A stretch of DNA of 48,092 bases from Candidatus Levyibacteriota bacterium (GTDB taxonomy: Bacteria > Patescibacteriota > Microgenomatia > Levybacterales > UBA12049), in contig DAIDHL010000002.1 in NCBI GenBank assembly GCA_027459745.1, positions 77,564 through 125,655 of the forward strand. Reading direction: 5' to 3'. A program made the translations under genes and the position numbers. This document shows, piece after piece, positions 1 through 10,157 of the stretch (within the stretch, counting starts at the first letter, position 1; each line of letters begins with the position of its first letter). The notes beneath the pieces were generated by a model. That model worked only from the letters and a program-made list of their open reading frames with translations. It was not told the DNA's origin and searched no databases.

Positions 1-47
1 GGAGCGCAGTCAAACGTTTAGTAAAATGTTTACTGGTACAAAATCTT

Positions 48-260
48 ATGATGATTTTTAAACAAATCGCCGTGGGATTGGTGATTTTTTACCAATCAGT
101 AATTGCGGTGATATTACAAGCATTAGGCTTAAAAACAGAGTGTAGGTACGAGCAGACTTGCTCTGAGTATACCAAACATGCTATCCTTAAACACGGCGTT
201 TTAAAGGGTTCACTGCTTGGAATAAAACGAATTCTTTCTTGTCAGCCGTATTTTAAATAA
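48..260 (+). CDS. yidD: YidD, membrane protein insertion efficiency factor
   Basis: Short protein with YQSVIAVI...[19 protein letters not shown]...[10 protein letters not shown]; directly upstream of yidC. Confidence 0.93.
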   Translation: MMIFKQIAVGLVIFYQSVIAVILQALGLKTECRYEQTCSEYTKHAILKHGVLKGSLLGIKRILSCQPYFK

Positions 261-1102
261 TGGGTAATCTTTTTCAAGTATTATTAGTTCAACCAATTTT
301 AAACATCCTCGTTGCTGTTTATGATTTACTTGTCTTCTTGCATGTTTCGTATGCCCTGGGATTTTCCATTATCGGTTTGACTATCATCATTCGCTTAATT
401 CTTTACCCTCTTACTACCTCACAGTTGAAAACTTCCAAAAAGATGCAGGAACTGACGCCACACCTAAATCGTTTAAAAGAACAGCACAAGAGTGATGCCA
501 AACGCTTACAAGCTGAAACGATGGCATTATACAAGGAGCATGGAGTAAATCCGGCTGCTGGCTGCTTACCTGTTTTAATCCAGTTACCTGTTATTTGGGG
601 TTTATATTATGTTTTGCAGCATGCGATCGTTTTTAAATTAGCTGATGTAAACAAATTAGTTTACCTTCCGGCTTTGCGCTTGCATCAAATGTGGACAACT
701 GATTTTTTTGGGTTATCTCTCGCACATAGTCCTTCCCAGATAATTACACATACCGGTTATTTAATTTTGTTAATCCCGGTTTTTACAGGCGTGTTTCAAT
801 TTATCCAATCCAAGATGATCATGCCCACTCGTCAACCGACTGGCACAGTAAAGAGTGGTCAGGATGACTTCACCGCCGCCTTTCAAGCTCAAACAACCTT
901 CTTGGTTCCTTTGATGATTGGATACTTTTCTTTCTCTTTCCCCATTGGTTTATCTTTGTACTGGAATACTTTGACGATTTTTGGTATCATACAGCAGTAC
1001 CAAATACATGGACTAGGTGGTTTGAAGGATTTCTTACCAGGTCAACAAGCAAAGATGGCTATCCTTCCTCCTTCTACTCCAAGTAAAAAAAAGAAAAAAT
1101 AA
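260..1102 (+). CDS. yidC: YidC/Oxa1 family membrane protein insertase
   Basis: SIIGLTIIIRLILYPLTTSQLKTSKKMQELTPHLNRLKEQ; GCLPVLIQLPVIWGLYYVL; multiple TM segments. Confidence 0.95.
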   Translation: MGNLFQVLLVQPILNILVAVYDLLVFLHVSYALGFSIIGLTIIIRLILYPLTTSQLKTSKKMQELTPHLNRLKEQHKSDAKRLQAETMALYKEHGVNPAAGCLPVLIQLPVIWGLYYVLQHAIVFKLADVNKLVYLPALRLHQMWTTDFFGLSLAHSPSQIITHTGYLILLIPVFTGVFQFIQSKMIMPTRQPTGTVKSGQDDFTAAFQAQTTFLVPLMIGYFSFSFPIGLSLYWNTLTIFGIIQQYQIHGLGGLKDFLPGQQAKMAILPPSTPSKKKKK

Positions 1103-1103
1103 T

Positions 1104-1583
1104 ATGGAAGATAAACAAGTTTTAAATTTAACTACAGAACAAGAGCAAGTCATCAACGATTTGATTACGGACTTTTTTCAACATCTGGATATCAATGGTG
1201 AATTTGATTTGATGATAAATGAAGGAAGTGTTGATGTTGTTCTCGACACTCCTGATACAGGAATTGTTATCGGTTATCATGGAGAGATCCTGGATAGTTT
1301 ACAATTACTTCTCTCAATGATGATTTCAAAGAAGCTTGGGCAATTTGTTCGCTTATCCTTGGAAGTTGGAGACTACAAAAAGAATAGAGCTGCTTATCTG
1401 GAAGATTTAGCCGAACAAATTAAGTCTAAAGTTTTAAGTGAAAATCGCGAATATACTCTTCCCTCTCTAAAGCCCTGGGAAAGAAGAATTGTCCATTTAC
1501 ACCTACAAAATGATGACAGTGTGAGTACTGAATCAATTGGCGATGGAAAAGAACGCACTTTGGTTATTCGTCCGAAGGCTTAA
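1104..1583 (+). CDS. khpB: Jag/KhpB-type KH-R3H RNA-binding protein
   Basis: GIVIGYHGEILDSLQLLLSMM (KH) and LKPWERRIVHLHLQND.SVSTESIGDGKERTLVI (R3H); yidC-jag synteny. Confidence 0.92.
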   Translation: MEDKQVLNLTTEQEQVINDLITDFFQHLDINGEFDLMINEGSVDVVLDTPDTGIVIGYHGEILDSLQLLLSMMISKKLGQFVRLSLEVGDYKKNRAAYLEDLAEQIKSKVLSENREYTLPSLKPWERRIVHLHLQNDDSVSTESIGDGKERTLVIRPKA

Positions 1584-2847
1584 TCTAGAATCTGTATTGT
1601 TCTATCTTTTACTGCTGTTTCTCCCGACACAACTTGGTAAACATTTTTGGCCTAATTTCAGTTACGTTTTAGGCATTCGTTCTGACTTTCTGGCCCCAAC
1701 GATTTATCTGACCGATGTCTTTGTTGCAGTGCTTTTCATCGTCATTTTTTTAAAAAATATTAGGGTATTTAGAATCTACATTATACTTTTATTGATAGTC
1801 CTTAGTTTTTTACTTTTATCTTTTATTTTTTGGCCAGGCAGCAAACTGCTGGAATTATATAGCATAGCAAAGTTGTTAGAGATAACATTGCTAGGATGGT
1901 ATGTAAGTAAAAGCTTATACCCAAAATATAATTTATTGACAGTAGTATACCTATTGTCTGCATCTACAATCGTCGAATGCATATTAGCCATTCTACAATT
2001 TGTAAATCAACATTCAATGGATGGATTATGGTATTGGTTGGGAGAAAGACATTTTACTCCCCAAACAATAGATATTGCCAACATGTCTTTAAATGGCATA
2101 TTAATTCTTCGTCCGTACGCCACTTTTTCTCATCCCAATGAACTGTCAGGATTTTTGCTAATTGTCTCCACCTTGTTTTTATATATGTTTTTAAAATTAA
2201 AAAACAGAAATAAGCTTTATTTCCTCTTTACTTATCTTTTATCTTCTTTAACGCTTTTTTTAACCTATGGTCGGTCTGCGATTGTAGCGTGGGTAGTGGC
2301 ACTCTTATTTATGATCTGGCAAAATACTCATGTTAAACATAACAAAACCACGCTGGCTATAGTGATTACTGCGGCATTGTTAGTTGGAGGACTTCTACTT
2401 TTGACGGGAAATATTTGGAGATTTTTGTCTTTAAGTTGGACTAATGAAACTGTTAGCGAAAGACTTGGATTGTTGTCTGCCAGTTTTTATTTGTTAAGCA
2501 AGTATCCTCTATTTGGAGTAGGATGGGGCAACTTTTTGCCTAGTTTATCTATGTTAAGAAATTATGAAATTAATTTTTATTCTTTGCAGCCCGTGCATAA
2601 TATTTTTGTTTTATCGCTAGTTCAATCTGGAGTGGTAGGTTTTGGGATTTTTATGTCCTTGTTTTTAAAAACCGTAAAACATCTAGCTGACAGTTTTAAA
2701 AATAATAAATACTCAGCACTTTTTTTACTGTTATTAATTGAAATTGCTTGGACGGGAAGCATAGATCACTACTGGTTGACATTACAACAAGGACAGTTAA
2801 TCTTTGCTATTATTTGGGGTAGTTGTTGGTCAAAATACACCAGTTGA
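1537..2847 (+). CDS. O-antigen ligase / Wzy-like polytopic membrane protein
   Basis: About 10 hydrophobic segments; RPYATFSHPNELSGFLL and FGVGWGNFLPSL...PVHNIFVLSLVQSGVVGF are Wzy/WaaL-like. Start is uncertain (the track ORF starts with TTG and overlaps khpB). Confidence 0.8.
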   Translation: MAMEKNALWLFVRRLNLESVLFYLLLLFLPTQLGKHFWPNFSYVLGIRSDFLAPTIYLTDVFVAVLFIVIFLKNIRVFRIYIILLLIVLSFLLLSFIFWPGSKLLELYSIAKLLEITLLGWYVSKSLYPKYNLLTVVYLLSASTIVECILAILQFVNQHSMDGLWYWLGERHFTPQTIDIANMSLNGILILRPYATFSHPNELSGFLLIVSTLFLYMFLKLKNRNKLYFLFTYLLSSLTLFLTYGRSAIVAWVVALLFMIWQNTHVKHNKTTLAIVITAALLVGGLLLLTGNIWRFLSLSWTNETVSERLGLLSASFYLLSKYPLFGVGWGNFLPSLSMLRNYEINFYSLQPVHNIFVLSLVQSGVVGFGIFMSLFLKTVKHLADSFKNNKYSALFLLLLIEIAWTGSIDHYWLTLQQGQLIFAIIWGSCWSKYTS

Positions 2848-2925
2848 GTTAGCTTGATTTGATAGTCTTTCCAAGACCAATCGGATAAAAAAATACGTAA
2901 TACTTTTTTTGGTGAAAATTTCTTT

Positions 2926-2979
2926 ATGAAAATTCTGCGAACAGGAGTTGAAATACATCCAAGCCTGGGCTATGATTGA
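2926..2979 (+). pseudogene. 17-codon ORF (MKILRTGVEIHPSLGYD*) resembling the N-terminus of a glycosyltransferase; remnant or leader peptide
   Basis: ATG at 2926, TGA at 2977; ends just before the DUF4012 gene. Confidence 0.35.
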
Positions 2980-2987
2980 GGTGTAGT

Positions 2988-5624
2988 ATGGCCCAATCTA
3001 CTTTTAATTACCATCGTCCCCTGTTAATTATTGATAGATATGGAACACTCGGTTCTTTAATTATTAATAATTTGCCCCAAAAGCAAGTCGTGATTTTTGT
3101 TACTAATAAAAACTTTTCTCCAGAAAAAAATGTAGTAGTCCTTCCCTACGGCCCGAGTGTTCCGCGTATTCCAGACAACACATTCTCAACCATTCTGGCT
3201 ATTGATTTTATTGACAGGGAAATTAAAGATTATTCGCCTGCACTTTTGGAGAAGGCCAAGAAAGACAATAGCAAGCTCTATTTTATGAATAATGTTTATG
3301 AGGTATCCATGAATTTTTTAAATGTATATAAAAAATGCATGTCACATGCATCTCTTATTTTGTATGCCGATATAATTTCTGAGAATATTCCCTTTGCTAA
3401 TCGAGCTGAATTGTTGTTAACCTCTGCTTATAAACACAATAAAATTATTTTGTTTAATAGTGGCATTGATATTATTTATCCTGTTCTAGAAAAAGACATA
3501 AGCACTTGGATGATAGAAATTTTGCTAGAAGATAAACCTCCGCGTATATTGTGTCTATTTACACCACAAGGGGTAACAGAGTTAACTTTTGCTCGCTATA
3601 TAAAAGAAAAACTAGAAGATCTGATTGTGGTATTAAAAGACAATAATAATGAAAACAAACAGCTGCTATTACCCAAAAATTGTATTTTCATCCCCCCGAA
3701 TAATTACTCTATAGAGCAGTTTATAAGTAAGATTAATAGTAAAAAAATTGAGCAAATAAAAACTGTTAAAGTAAAAAAGACAATTATCAAAAATAAAAAT
3801 GAAAATAAACACCTATTAATAATTGCGGGAGTTTTATTGGTAATATTTCTTCTTATCGCTGCTCCTTTATTTTTTATGTTACTAGGCAGATTGTCTTTGC
3901 AAAGTAGTATTGGTCAGCTAGGATCTAATCAAATAGCTAACTCATCTTCATTGGCACAAGCTGCAGTAGATAATTTTTCCTTAGCTAAAAAAACCGATAT
4001 GCCACTACTTTTTGTTTGTTCATTAGTCGGAATTAGAACTTCCTGCAATCAGCTTGTAGATGATATGGACGCTGGTATGGGCTTGGGACAAGCAATGATA
4101 TATGTTTCTGCTGCAGTTAATGATTTTCAACAATCTAAAAGCAACAGCAATAGAGTCAATGATGGAATTGCCAATATTCGTTATGCCTTGACGATTGTTA
4201 ATCAACTTCAGGCAGAAAATAAACTAGCAGGATTGCCAACTAACTATCAAAAAGAAATCCAACTATCTTCCAATCTGGCATCTCAAGTGTTAACAATTTT
4301 ACCTGATTTGTTTGGTTACTCAGGAAGTAGACGATATTTGTTGTTATTTTTAAACAATAATGAATTGCGCCCCGGAGGTGGGTTTATTGGGTCTTATGCA
4401 GACTTATCGGTTAAAAATGGCATGATTAGTAAACCAGAAGTGCATGATGTTTATGAAGCTGATGGTCAACTACAAGGTCATGTTGATCCGCCAGTGCCGT
4501 TACAAAAATATTTAGGGCTCACCAATTGGTTTTTACGCGATAGTAATTTCTCTGTTGATTCCTATCAAAACGCTAAAACAGAAAGTTATTTTTATAAACT
4601 AGAAACAAATAACAACGCAGATGGCGTAGTAACTATTGATTCAACTTTAATACAGGATTTATTGACATTAACTGGACCGATTGCTGTTAATAACTATAAT
4701 CAAACAGTAACGTCTAATAACTTTTTTCAACTTACAGAAAATCATGCTGAACAAAAATTCTTTCCGGGCTCACATGCTAAGAAGGATTTTTTGTCATCTT
4801 TCGGTGCTGCCCTCAGTCAGCAATTGTCCGAGCATCCATTGTCGGTTAGACAGTTGATGGATTTTGTATTTAATGAATTGCAACAAAAGCATTTATCGTT
4901 TTATGTCAATAATGACTTAGTAGAAAAAGCTTTAATGCAGACAGTGTTTGGCCAGGACGAAAACAATTTGCAAACAGCGGTTAATCATATAGGAATCAAC
5001 GACTTTTTCGCCGATAACGAAGCAAATGTGGGAGCTAATAAGGATAATCATTATCTCAAACGAACATTTAGCCATGAGGTAGTAGTTAATGCTGATGGGA
5101 GCATCACTCATACGGTGAATATAACATTAAATAATCCAGTACAAAATGGTAATATTTATGCGGGAGATTACAAGGTGTTCATGCGTTTGCTTATCCCCCA
5201 GTCTGCTGCCATCAATCAGCTTTCGATTAATAAGCAAATACAAAATATTGTTTCTCCTGATCAATCTACCAATCCTCTTTATAAGGGGCATCAGATTTTA
5301 TCTCAAACTGGCTTGCCGGTTTTTCAGGAGAATGTTTATGGCAACACCTCTTATGGTTTTTACTTAGATGTTAAATCTGGTACTACATCCACTATTTCAC
5401 TGACTTATTTGTTGGGAGAGAAGTTGACCGGGACAGATAGTTATTCCTTGATGCTTTATAAACAACCAGGTACCAATAACGATATCACTCAGTTTAGTAT
5501 TCAAGCGGATTCTGCTTGGAAAATAAATACTACTGACAATCAAGGTATTGTAACCAATAGCTCCCTGACTGAACAATTTCCGCTAGCTTCTGATAAAATG
5601 ATCCACGTAAGTTTGAATAAATAA
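2988..5624 (+). CDS. DUF4012 domain protein with an N-terminal degenerate SDR/epimerase-like domain
   Basis: Residual Rossmann pattern RYGTLGSLIINNL, then a TM segment, then DUF4012-like NNNELRPGGGFIGSYADLSVKNG...GPIAVNNYNQTVTSNNF. ATG at 2988 preferred over TTG at 2976. Confidence 0.82.
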   Translation: MAQSTFNYHRPLLIIDRYGTLGSLIINNLPQKQVVIFVTNKNFSPEKNVVVLPYGPSVPRIPDNTFSTILAIDFIDREIKDYSPALLEKAKKDNSKLYFMNNVYEVSMNFLNVYKKCMSHASLILYADIISENIPFANRAELLLTSAYKHNKIILFNSGIDIIYPVLEKDISTWMIEILLEDKPPRILCLFTPQGVTELTFARYIKEKLEDLIVVLKDNNNENKQLLLPKNCIFIPPNNYSIEQFISKINSKKIEQIKTVKVKKTIIKNKNENKHLLIIAGVLLVIFLLIAAPLFFMLLGRLSLQSSIGQLGSNQIANSSSLAQAAVDNFSLAKKTDMPLLFVCSLVGIRTSCNQLVDDMDAGMGLGQAMIYVSAAVNDFQQSKSNSNRVNDGIANIRYALTIVNQLQAENKLAGLPTNYQKEIQLSSNLASQVLTILPDLFGYSGSRRYLLLFLNNNELRPGGGFIGSYADLSVKNGMISKPEVHDVYEADGQLQGHVDPPVPLQKYLGLTNWFLRDSNFSVDSYQNAKTESYFYKLETNNNADGVVTIDSTLIQDLLTLTGPIAVNNYNQTVTSNNFFQLTENHAEQKFFPGSHAKKDFLSSFGAALSQQLSEHPLSVRQLMDFVFNELQQKHLSFYVNNDLVEKALMQTVFGQDENNLQTAVNHIGINDFFADNEANVGANKDNHYLKRTFSHEVVVNADGSITHTVNITLNNPVQNGNIYAGDYKVFMRLLIPQSAAINQLSINKQIQNIVSPDQSTNPLYKGHQILSQTGLPVFQENVYGNTSYGFYLDVKSGTTSTISLTYLLGEKLTGTDSYSLMLYKQPGTNNDITQFSIQADSAWKINTTDNQGIVTNSSLTEQFPLASDKMIHVSLNK

Positions 5625-5637
5625 AATTAACTATCCT

Positions 5638-6540
5638 ATGCTAAATATTCTAATTACTATATTGGGGCTGTGTATCTTTGAAATTATTAGTAGTGTAGAT
5701 AATGCTATCGTTAATGCAAGTTTTCTGACCAAAATGAGTGCAAAAGCTCGTAGGTGGTTTTTAATCTGGGGTGTTTTAGTAGCTGTTTTTGTAGTTAGAG
5801 GATTACTACCCTGGTTGATTCTCTATCTTGTTTATCCACAAGCTGGATTAGTAGGGTCGTTTTTGGCAGTATTTAACGGAGACACTCATTTACAACAAGC
5901 TATCACTTTGGCATCTCCCCGCTTGTTTTTAGCAGGAGGCGTTTTCCTGTTATTTCTTTTTTTACACTGGATATTTTTAGAAGAGAATAATAACCTTTTT
6001 AAAATAGAACGATATATCCATCGACAAGGTGTTTGGTTTTTTGCCGTGGTATCGTTTTCTTTAAGTATAATTGTTTGGTTTGCTTTACATAGCGATCCTT
6101 TGTTGGCATTTGCAGCGGTGATTGGTTCTAGTGGATATTTTATTGTGCATGGATTTCGTGAACAAGCCGAGAAAAGCGAAAGTGCTATTCGTACGGCAAG
6201 TACGACTAGTGAAATAAGTAAATTGCTGTACTTAATCATCATTGATGCCACTTTCTCTCTGGATGGAGTGCTAGGTGCATTTGCTTTTACATTGTCGGTC
6301 CCCTTAATTTTAATTGGTAATGGAGTTGGAGCGACTGTAATAGCCTGGTTGACAGTTAATAAAGCTGAACAATTAAAGAAGCTACATTATTTAAAAGATG
6401 GAGCCATGTATTCTATTGGAACATTGGGCTTAATAATGTGTTGGGAGGGTTTTGGTTACCATTTCCCCGATTGGTTATCCCCACTTTTGACAATCGTGAT
6501 TATTGGTTATTTTCTTTGGCGTTCCCTAAATACTAAATAG
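5638..6540 (+). CDS. DUF475/TerC-like integral membrane protein
   Basis: FEIISSVDNAIVNASFL...IIIDATFSLDGVLGAFAFT, paired acidic TM motifs of the TerC/DUF475 superfamily. Confidence 0.85.
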   Translation: MLNILITILGLCIFEIISSVDNAIVNASFLTKMSAKARRWFLIWGVLVAVFVVRGLLPWLILYLVYPQAGLVGSFLAVFNGDTHLQQAITLASPRLFLAGGVFLLFLFLHWIFLEENNNLFKIERYIHRQGVWFFAVVSFSLSIIVWFALHSDPLLAFAAVIGSSGYFIVHGFREQAEKSESAIRTASTTSEISKLLYLIIIDATFSLDGVLGAFAFTLSVPLILIGNGVGATVIAWLTVNKAEQLKKLHYLKDGAMYSIGTLGLIMCWEGFGYHFPDWLSPLLTIVIIGYFLWRSLNTK

Positions 6541-6552
6541 CTTATTACTTCC

Positions 6553-7713
6553 CTACTCTTTCAATGCTTCAATTCCCGGCAGTGTTCCCTTTTCAATATA
6601 TTCCAACATGGCTCCCCCGCCCGTGGAGACATGAGTTATTTTATCTAAAAAGTCTTTATGGTTAATGGCTGCCAGTGTATCCCCTCCCCCAACAATAGAT
6701 ATAGCATCTGAATTTTGTGTAATGGCATAGTAGATATATTCTGTGCCCCGATTAAAACGACTATCCTCAAACATACCAACTGGTCCATTCCATACAATAG
6801 TTTTGGCCAGATTAATTTGTCTGCCAAACAGAGCTTGAGTTTCTGAGCCGATGTCTCTGATAGAGTCATGCTTTTTTACGTTTTTAACCGAGGTTTCATG
6901 ATCTGGGTGATCTTCCACGATGGCATCTACGGGTAAAATCATTTTTTTTCTTGCTCTTCGCGCATCACACATCAACTGATATGCATATTTGACTTCATCT
7001 TTTTCCACCAAACTCTCCCCTACTGCATAGTTTTCCGCCAGCAAAAAAGTATTGGCCATCCCCCCACCAATTAAAATTGCATCAGCTAAATCAATCAATT
7101 TTTTAATTAATTTTATTTTAGAAGATATTTTACTACCCCCTATAATGGCAATTAAAGGCCTCTGGGGCTGGTGAATTACCTTATCAAGCATTGTTAGTTC
7201 CTTTTCCATTAATAACCCCGCATAGGCCGGTAAAAGTTTGGGTAATTGTGTGACTGAAGCATTATTACGATGACTTACGCCAAAGGCATCATTTACGTAG
7301 ATCTCCCCTAGTGCCGCTAGTTGTTTAGCAAAGTCTAGATCATTGGCTTGCTCACCAGGATAAAACCGAATGTTTTCCAGCATTAAAATCTCGTGCTGAG
7401 GTTGTTTAGTAAAAGCTTCCCTCTCCTTCTCAAAATCATCGACTAACTTAATATGATACGCCGGCAGATATTTAGCTAAATCTTTAACCACTCCTTGTAA
7501 AGAAAACTTTTTATCTCGCTTAGTAGGTTCTCCTAAATGTGAAATCAAAATAAGTTTGTTTTGTTCTTTAAGCAGTCTTTTTATAGTTGGTAATGCTTGT
7601 TGTATTCGCGTGTCATCTGAAATTTTATGCTCGTTGTTAAATGAGACGTTAAAATCTACGCGCAATAAGACGGTTTTGTGACTAAAAGAATGCTTGGACA
7701 GAAAAGGAATCAT
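6553..7713 (-). CDS. pgk: Phosphoglycerate kinase
   Basis: KTVLLRVDFNVSF, LILISHLGEPT, LENIRFYPGE, NDAFGVSHRNNAS, GGSKISSKI, VSTGGGAMLEYIEKGTLPGIEAL. Confidence 0.98.
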   Translation of the reverse strand: MIPFLSKHSFSHKTVLLRVDFNVSFNNEHKISDDTRIQQALPTIKRLLKEQNKLILISHLGEPTKRDKKFSLQGVVKDLAKYLPAYHIKLVDDFEKEREAFTKQPQHEILMLENIRFYPGEQANDLDFAKQLAALGEIYVNDAFGVSHRNNASVTQLPKLLPAYAGLLMEKELTMLDKVIHQPQRPLIAIIGGSKISSKIKLIKKLIDLADAILIGGGMANTFLLAENYAVGESLVEKDEVKYAYQLMCDARRARKKMILPVDAIVEDHPDHETSVKNVKKHDSIRDIGSETQALFGRQINLAKTIVWNGPVGMFEDSRFNRGTEYIYYAITQNSDAISIVGGGDTLAAINHKDFLDKITHVSTGGGAMLEYIEKGTLPGIEALKE

Positions 7714-7754
7714 GCTATATTTATAGTAGCATAATTAAGTTGTTCGGTAATCCA

Positions 7755-7774
7755 TCGGAAAATCCTCGGGAATT
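7755..7774 (+). repeat. 20-bp direct repeat copy 1 (TCGGAAAATCCTCGGGAATT), upstream of valS
   Basis: Exact match to 10133-10152. Confidence 0.95.
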
Positions 7775-7881
7775 GAATCTTCTCATTTGATCGGAGTGAA
7801 ACAGAATAAAACTAGCTTGGGTTTAAGGGAAAAGGCATAGCTTCGTTGCGAGCGTAGGTTTACTCTGATACAATTAGGCTT

Positions 7882-10131
7882 ATGGATAAGGTCTATAACC
7901 ACCAAGACGTAGAAGAAAAGATTTATGAGCAGTGGGAAAAGGCAGGAACTTTTCAACCAGAGATAAATCCGCAAGGTAAGCCTTATACCATTATTTTGCC
8001 TCCGCCAAATGCCAATGGTGATCTTCATTTTGGGCATGCCATGTTTGTAGTCGAAGATATTCTGATTCGTTATCATCGGATGTTGGGTGATAGCGCTTTA
8101 TGGCTACCAGGCACAGATCATGCGGGGACAGAGACGCAATTTGTGTTTGAGAAAAAGTTACAAGAACAGGGGAAATCTCGTTTTGATTTTACTCGCGAAG
8201 ATTTATACCACAAAATCTGGGATTATGTACAAGAAAATAGGGGAGGCATTGAAAAACAATTACGCAGATTGGGCTTTTCTTTGGATTGGTCTAGACAAAA
8301 ATTCACCTTAGATGCGGATATTGTGAGTTTAGTCAAACAATCATTTAAAAAGATGTATGAGGATGGACTGATTTATCGAGATTATCGCTTGGTGAATTAT
8401 TGTACCCGAGATGGAACTTCATTCTCGGATTTAGAAACCATCAGCGAAGAAAAAGAAGGCATTTTATATCACATTAAATATCCCATTAAAGAAGGTGGAT
8501 TTATTACGGTAGCTACGACCAGACCGGAAACGATGTTTGGTGATGTGGCGGTAATGGTCCATCCGGAAGATGCCAGATATAAACAATTAATTGGTAAGAC
8601 CGTGGTTTTACCTTTAACAAATCGAGAAATACCTATTATTGCTGATGAAACAGTCGATAAGGAATTTGGTACTGGTGCAGTTAAAGTTACACCTTCACAC
8701 GATTTTACTGATTATGAAGTGGGTAGGAAACATGAATTAACTTTCCCGCCAGTAATAGGTTGGAGTGGTAAATTTGAAAAGACCGGGGTGGTGGATGGAT
8801 TTTATGTTAAACAAGCTAGACAAAAAACATTGGAGTTATTAAAAGAACAAAACTTATTAGAAAAAGAAGAGCCGCATAAAATGGTAGTTAAAATTTGCTA
8901 CAAATGCAAAACCGTACTTGAGCCGTTGCCTTTGGAACAATGGTATATCAAAGTTAAACCATTAGTGGCTAAGGCCTTAGAGTCAATCGAAAAACAAGAA
9001 ATTGAGATTTTTCCCAAGAATTTTGCTCAGACCTTAAATTTTTGGTACAACAACTTAAAAGATTGGAATATTTCCCGACAAAATGTGTGGGGGATACAAA
9101 TTCCCGTGTGGTATGAGGTAACAGATGAAAATTTATTTGCCGTGTCTTTTATTGATAAACAAGGAAATCTAAAACAGGGAATTTTGGCCGATTTACTTAA
9201 AGAGGGAAGTGAGTGGGAAGAAATTTTAGCAGGTCTACAAAGAGTTATTGCGCGCATGGAAGCCAAAGTGGTGTTTGAAGACAATAAAATTGAAGATAAA
9301 AAATATTTACCCGAAACAGACACTTTTGATACCTGGTTTTCTTCGGGGCAGTGGCCTTATGTGACTTTAAAAACGACCAAAGCAGGCGACTTTGAAAAGT
9401 TTTATCCTACCTCAGTTATGGAAACAGGTAGGGATATTTTATTTTTCTGGGTTTCAAGGATGATTATGTTGGGTATGTATTTGACGAATGGGCAAGTGCC
9501 ATTCAAAAATGTAGTTTTACATGGTTTAGTTAATGATCCACTGGGTAAGAAAATGAGTAAGTCCAAAGGGAATGTAGTGAATCCTCTTGAGGTGGCTGAC
9601 CAATATGGGGCTGATGCATTGCGTTTCGCTTTGGTATACGGCAATGCCTTGGGTAATGATCAAGCTATGTCTTATCCCAAACTGGAAGCTATGCGTAAAT
9701 TTACTAATAAACTATGGAATATGGCCAGATTTATTGAATTTCAAGCTAGAAACTTATATCCACAAATAGATTTGAATCAAATTGAACGTAAGGTTGTGGA
9801 AGTTAATAATTTGCATGCCAATGATCAAGAATGGTTGAAGAAATTAGATGTCCTGAGCCAAGAGATTAGTAATTATATTGATGCTTATCAGTTTAACTTG
9901 GCGGCAGAGCATCTGTATGATTTCATCTGGCATGAGTTTGCCGATAAGTATATTGAGGATGTGAAGACGCGTAATGATGAGGATTCGTTTGGAGCGTTGT
10001 GTCAGATGTTTGAAGTTCAACTCAAGTTGTTGCATCCTTTTATGCCGTTTGTGACTGAGGAGATTTACCAAAAAATGCCTGGGCATCAAGGACTATTAAT
10101 CACGGCCAGATGGCCAGGCGTTCGGGAATAG
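7882..10131 (+). CDS. valS: Valyl-tRNA synthetase
   Basis: PPPNANGDLHFGHAM (HIGH-type), WLPGTDHAGTETQ, GKKMSKSKGNVVNPL (KMSKS). Confidence 0.97.
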   Translation: MDKVYNHQDVEEKIYEQWEKAGTFQPEINPQGKPYTIILPPPNANGDLHFGHAMFVVEDILIRYHRMLGDSALWLPGTDHAGTETQFVFEKKLQEQGKSRFDFTREDLYHKIWDYVQENRGGIEKQLRRLGFSLDWSRQKFTLDADIVSLVKQSFKKMYEDGLIYRDYRLVNYCTRDGTSFSDLETISEEKEGILYHIKYPIKEGGFITVATTRPETMFGDVAVMVHPEDARYKQLIGKTVVLPLTNREIPIIADETVDKEFGTGAVKVTPSHDFTDYEVGRKHELTFPPVIGWSGKFEKTGVVDGFYVKQARQKTLELLKEQNLLEKEEPHKMVVKICYKCKTVLEPLPLEQWYIKVKPLVAKALESIEKQEIEIFPKNFAQTLNFWYNNLKDWNISRQNVWGIQIPVWYEVTDENLFAVSFIDKQGNLKQGILADLLKEGSEWEEILAGLQRVIARMEAKVVFEDNKIEDKKYLPETDTFDTWFSSGQWPYVTLKTTKAGDFEKFYPTSVMETGRDILFFWVSRMIMLGMYLTNGQVPFKNVVLHGLVNDPLGKKMSKSKGNVVNPLEVADQYGADALRFALVYGNALGNDQAMSYPKLEAMRKFTNKLWNMARFIEFQARNLYPQIDLNQIERKVVEVNNLHANDQEWLKKLDVLSQEISNYIDAYQFNLAAEHLYDFIWHEFADKYIEDVKTRNDEDSFGALCQMFEVQLKLLHPFMPFVTEEIYQKMPGHQGLLITARWPGVRE

Positions 10132-10132
10132 G

Positions 10133-10152
10133 TCGGAAAATCCTCGGGAATT
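10133..10152 (+). repeat. 20-bp direct repeat copy 2, downstream of valS
   Basis: Exact match to 7755-7774. Confidence 0.95.
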
Positions 10153-10157
10153 AATTT

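Noticed and set aside
1-60. Possible 3' end of rnpA (frame ending TAA near 60) or upstream extension of YidD
   Set aside because: Synteny suggests rnpA, but the ~19 residues visible carry no recognisable motif
7740-7881. Possible T-box riboswitch before valS
   Set aside because: No T-box core motif recognised, and a TTGCGA-17-TACAAT promoter lies 7 nt from the ATG, leaving no leader
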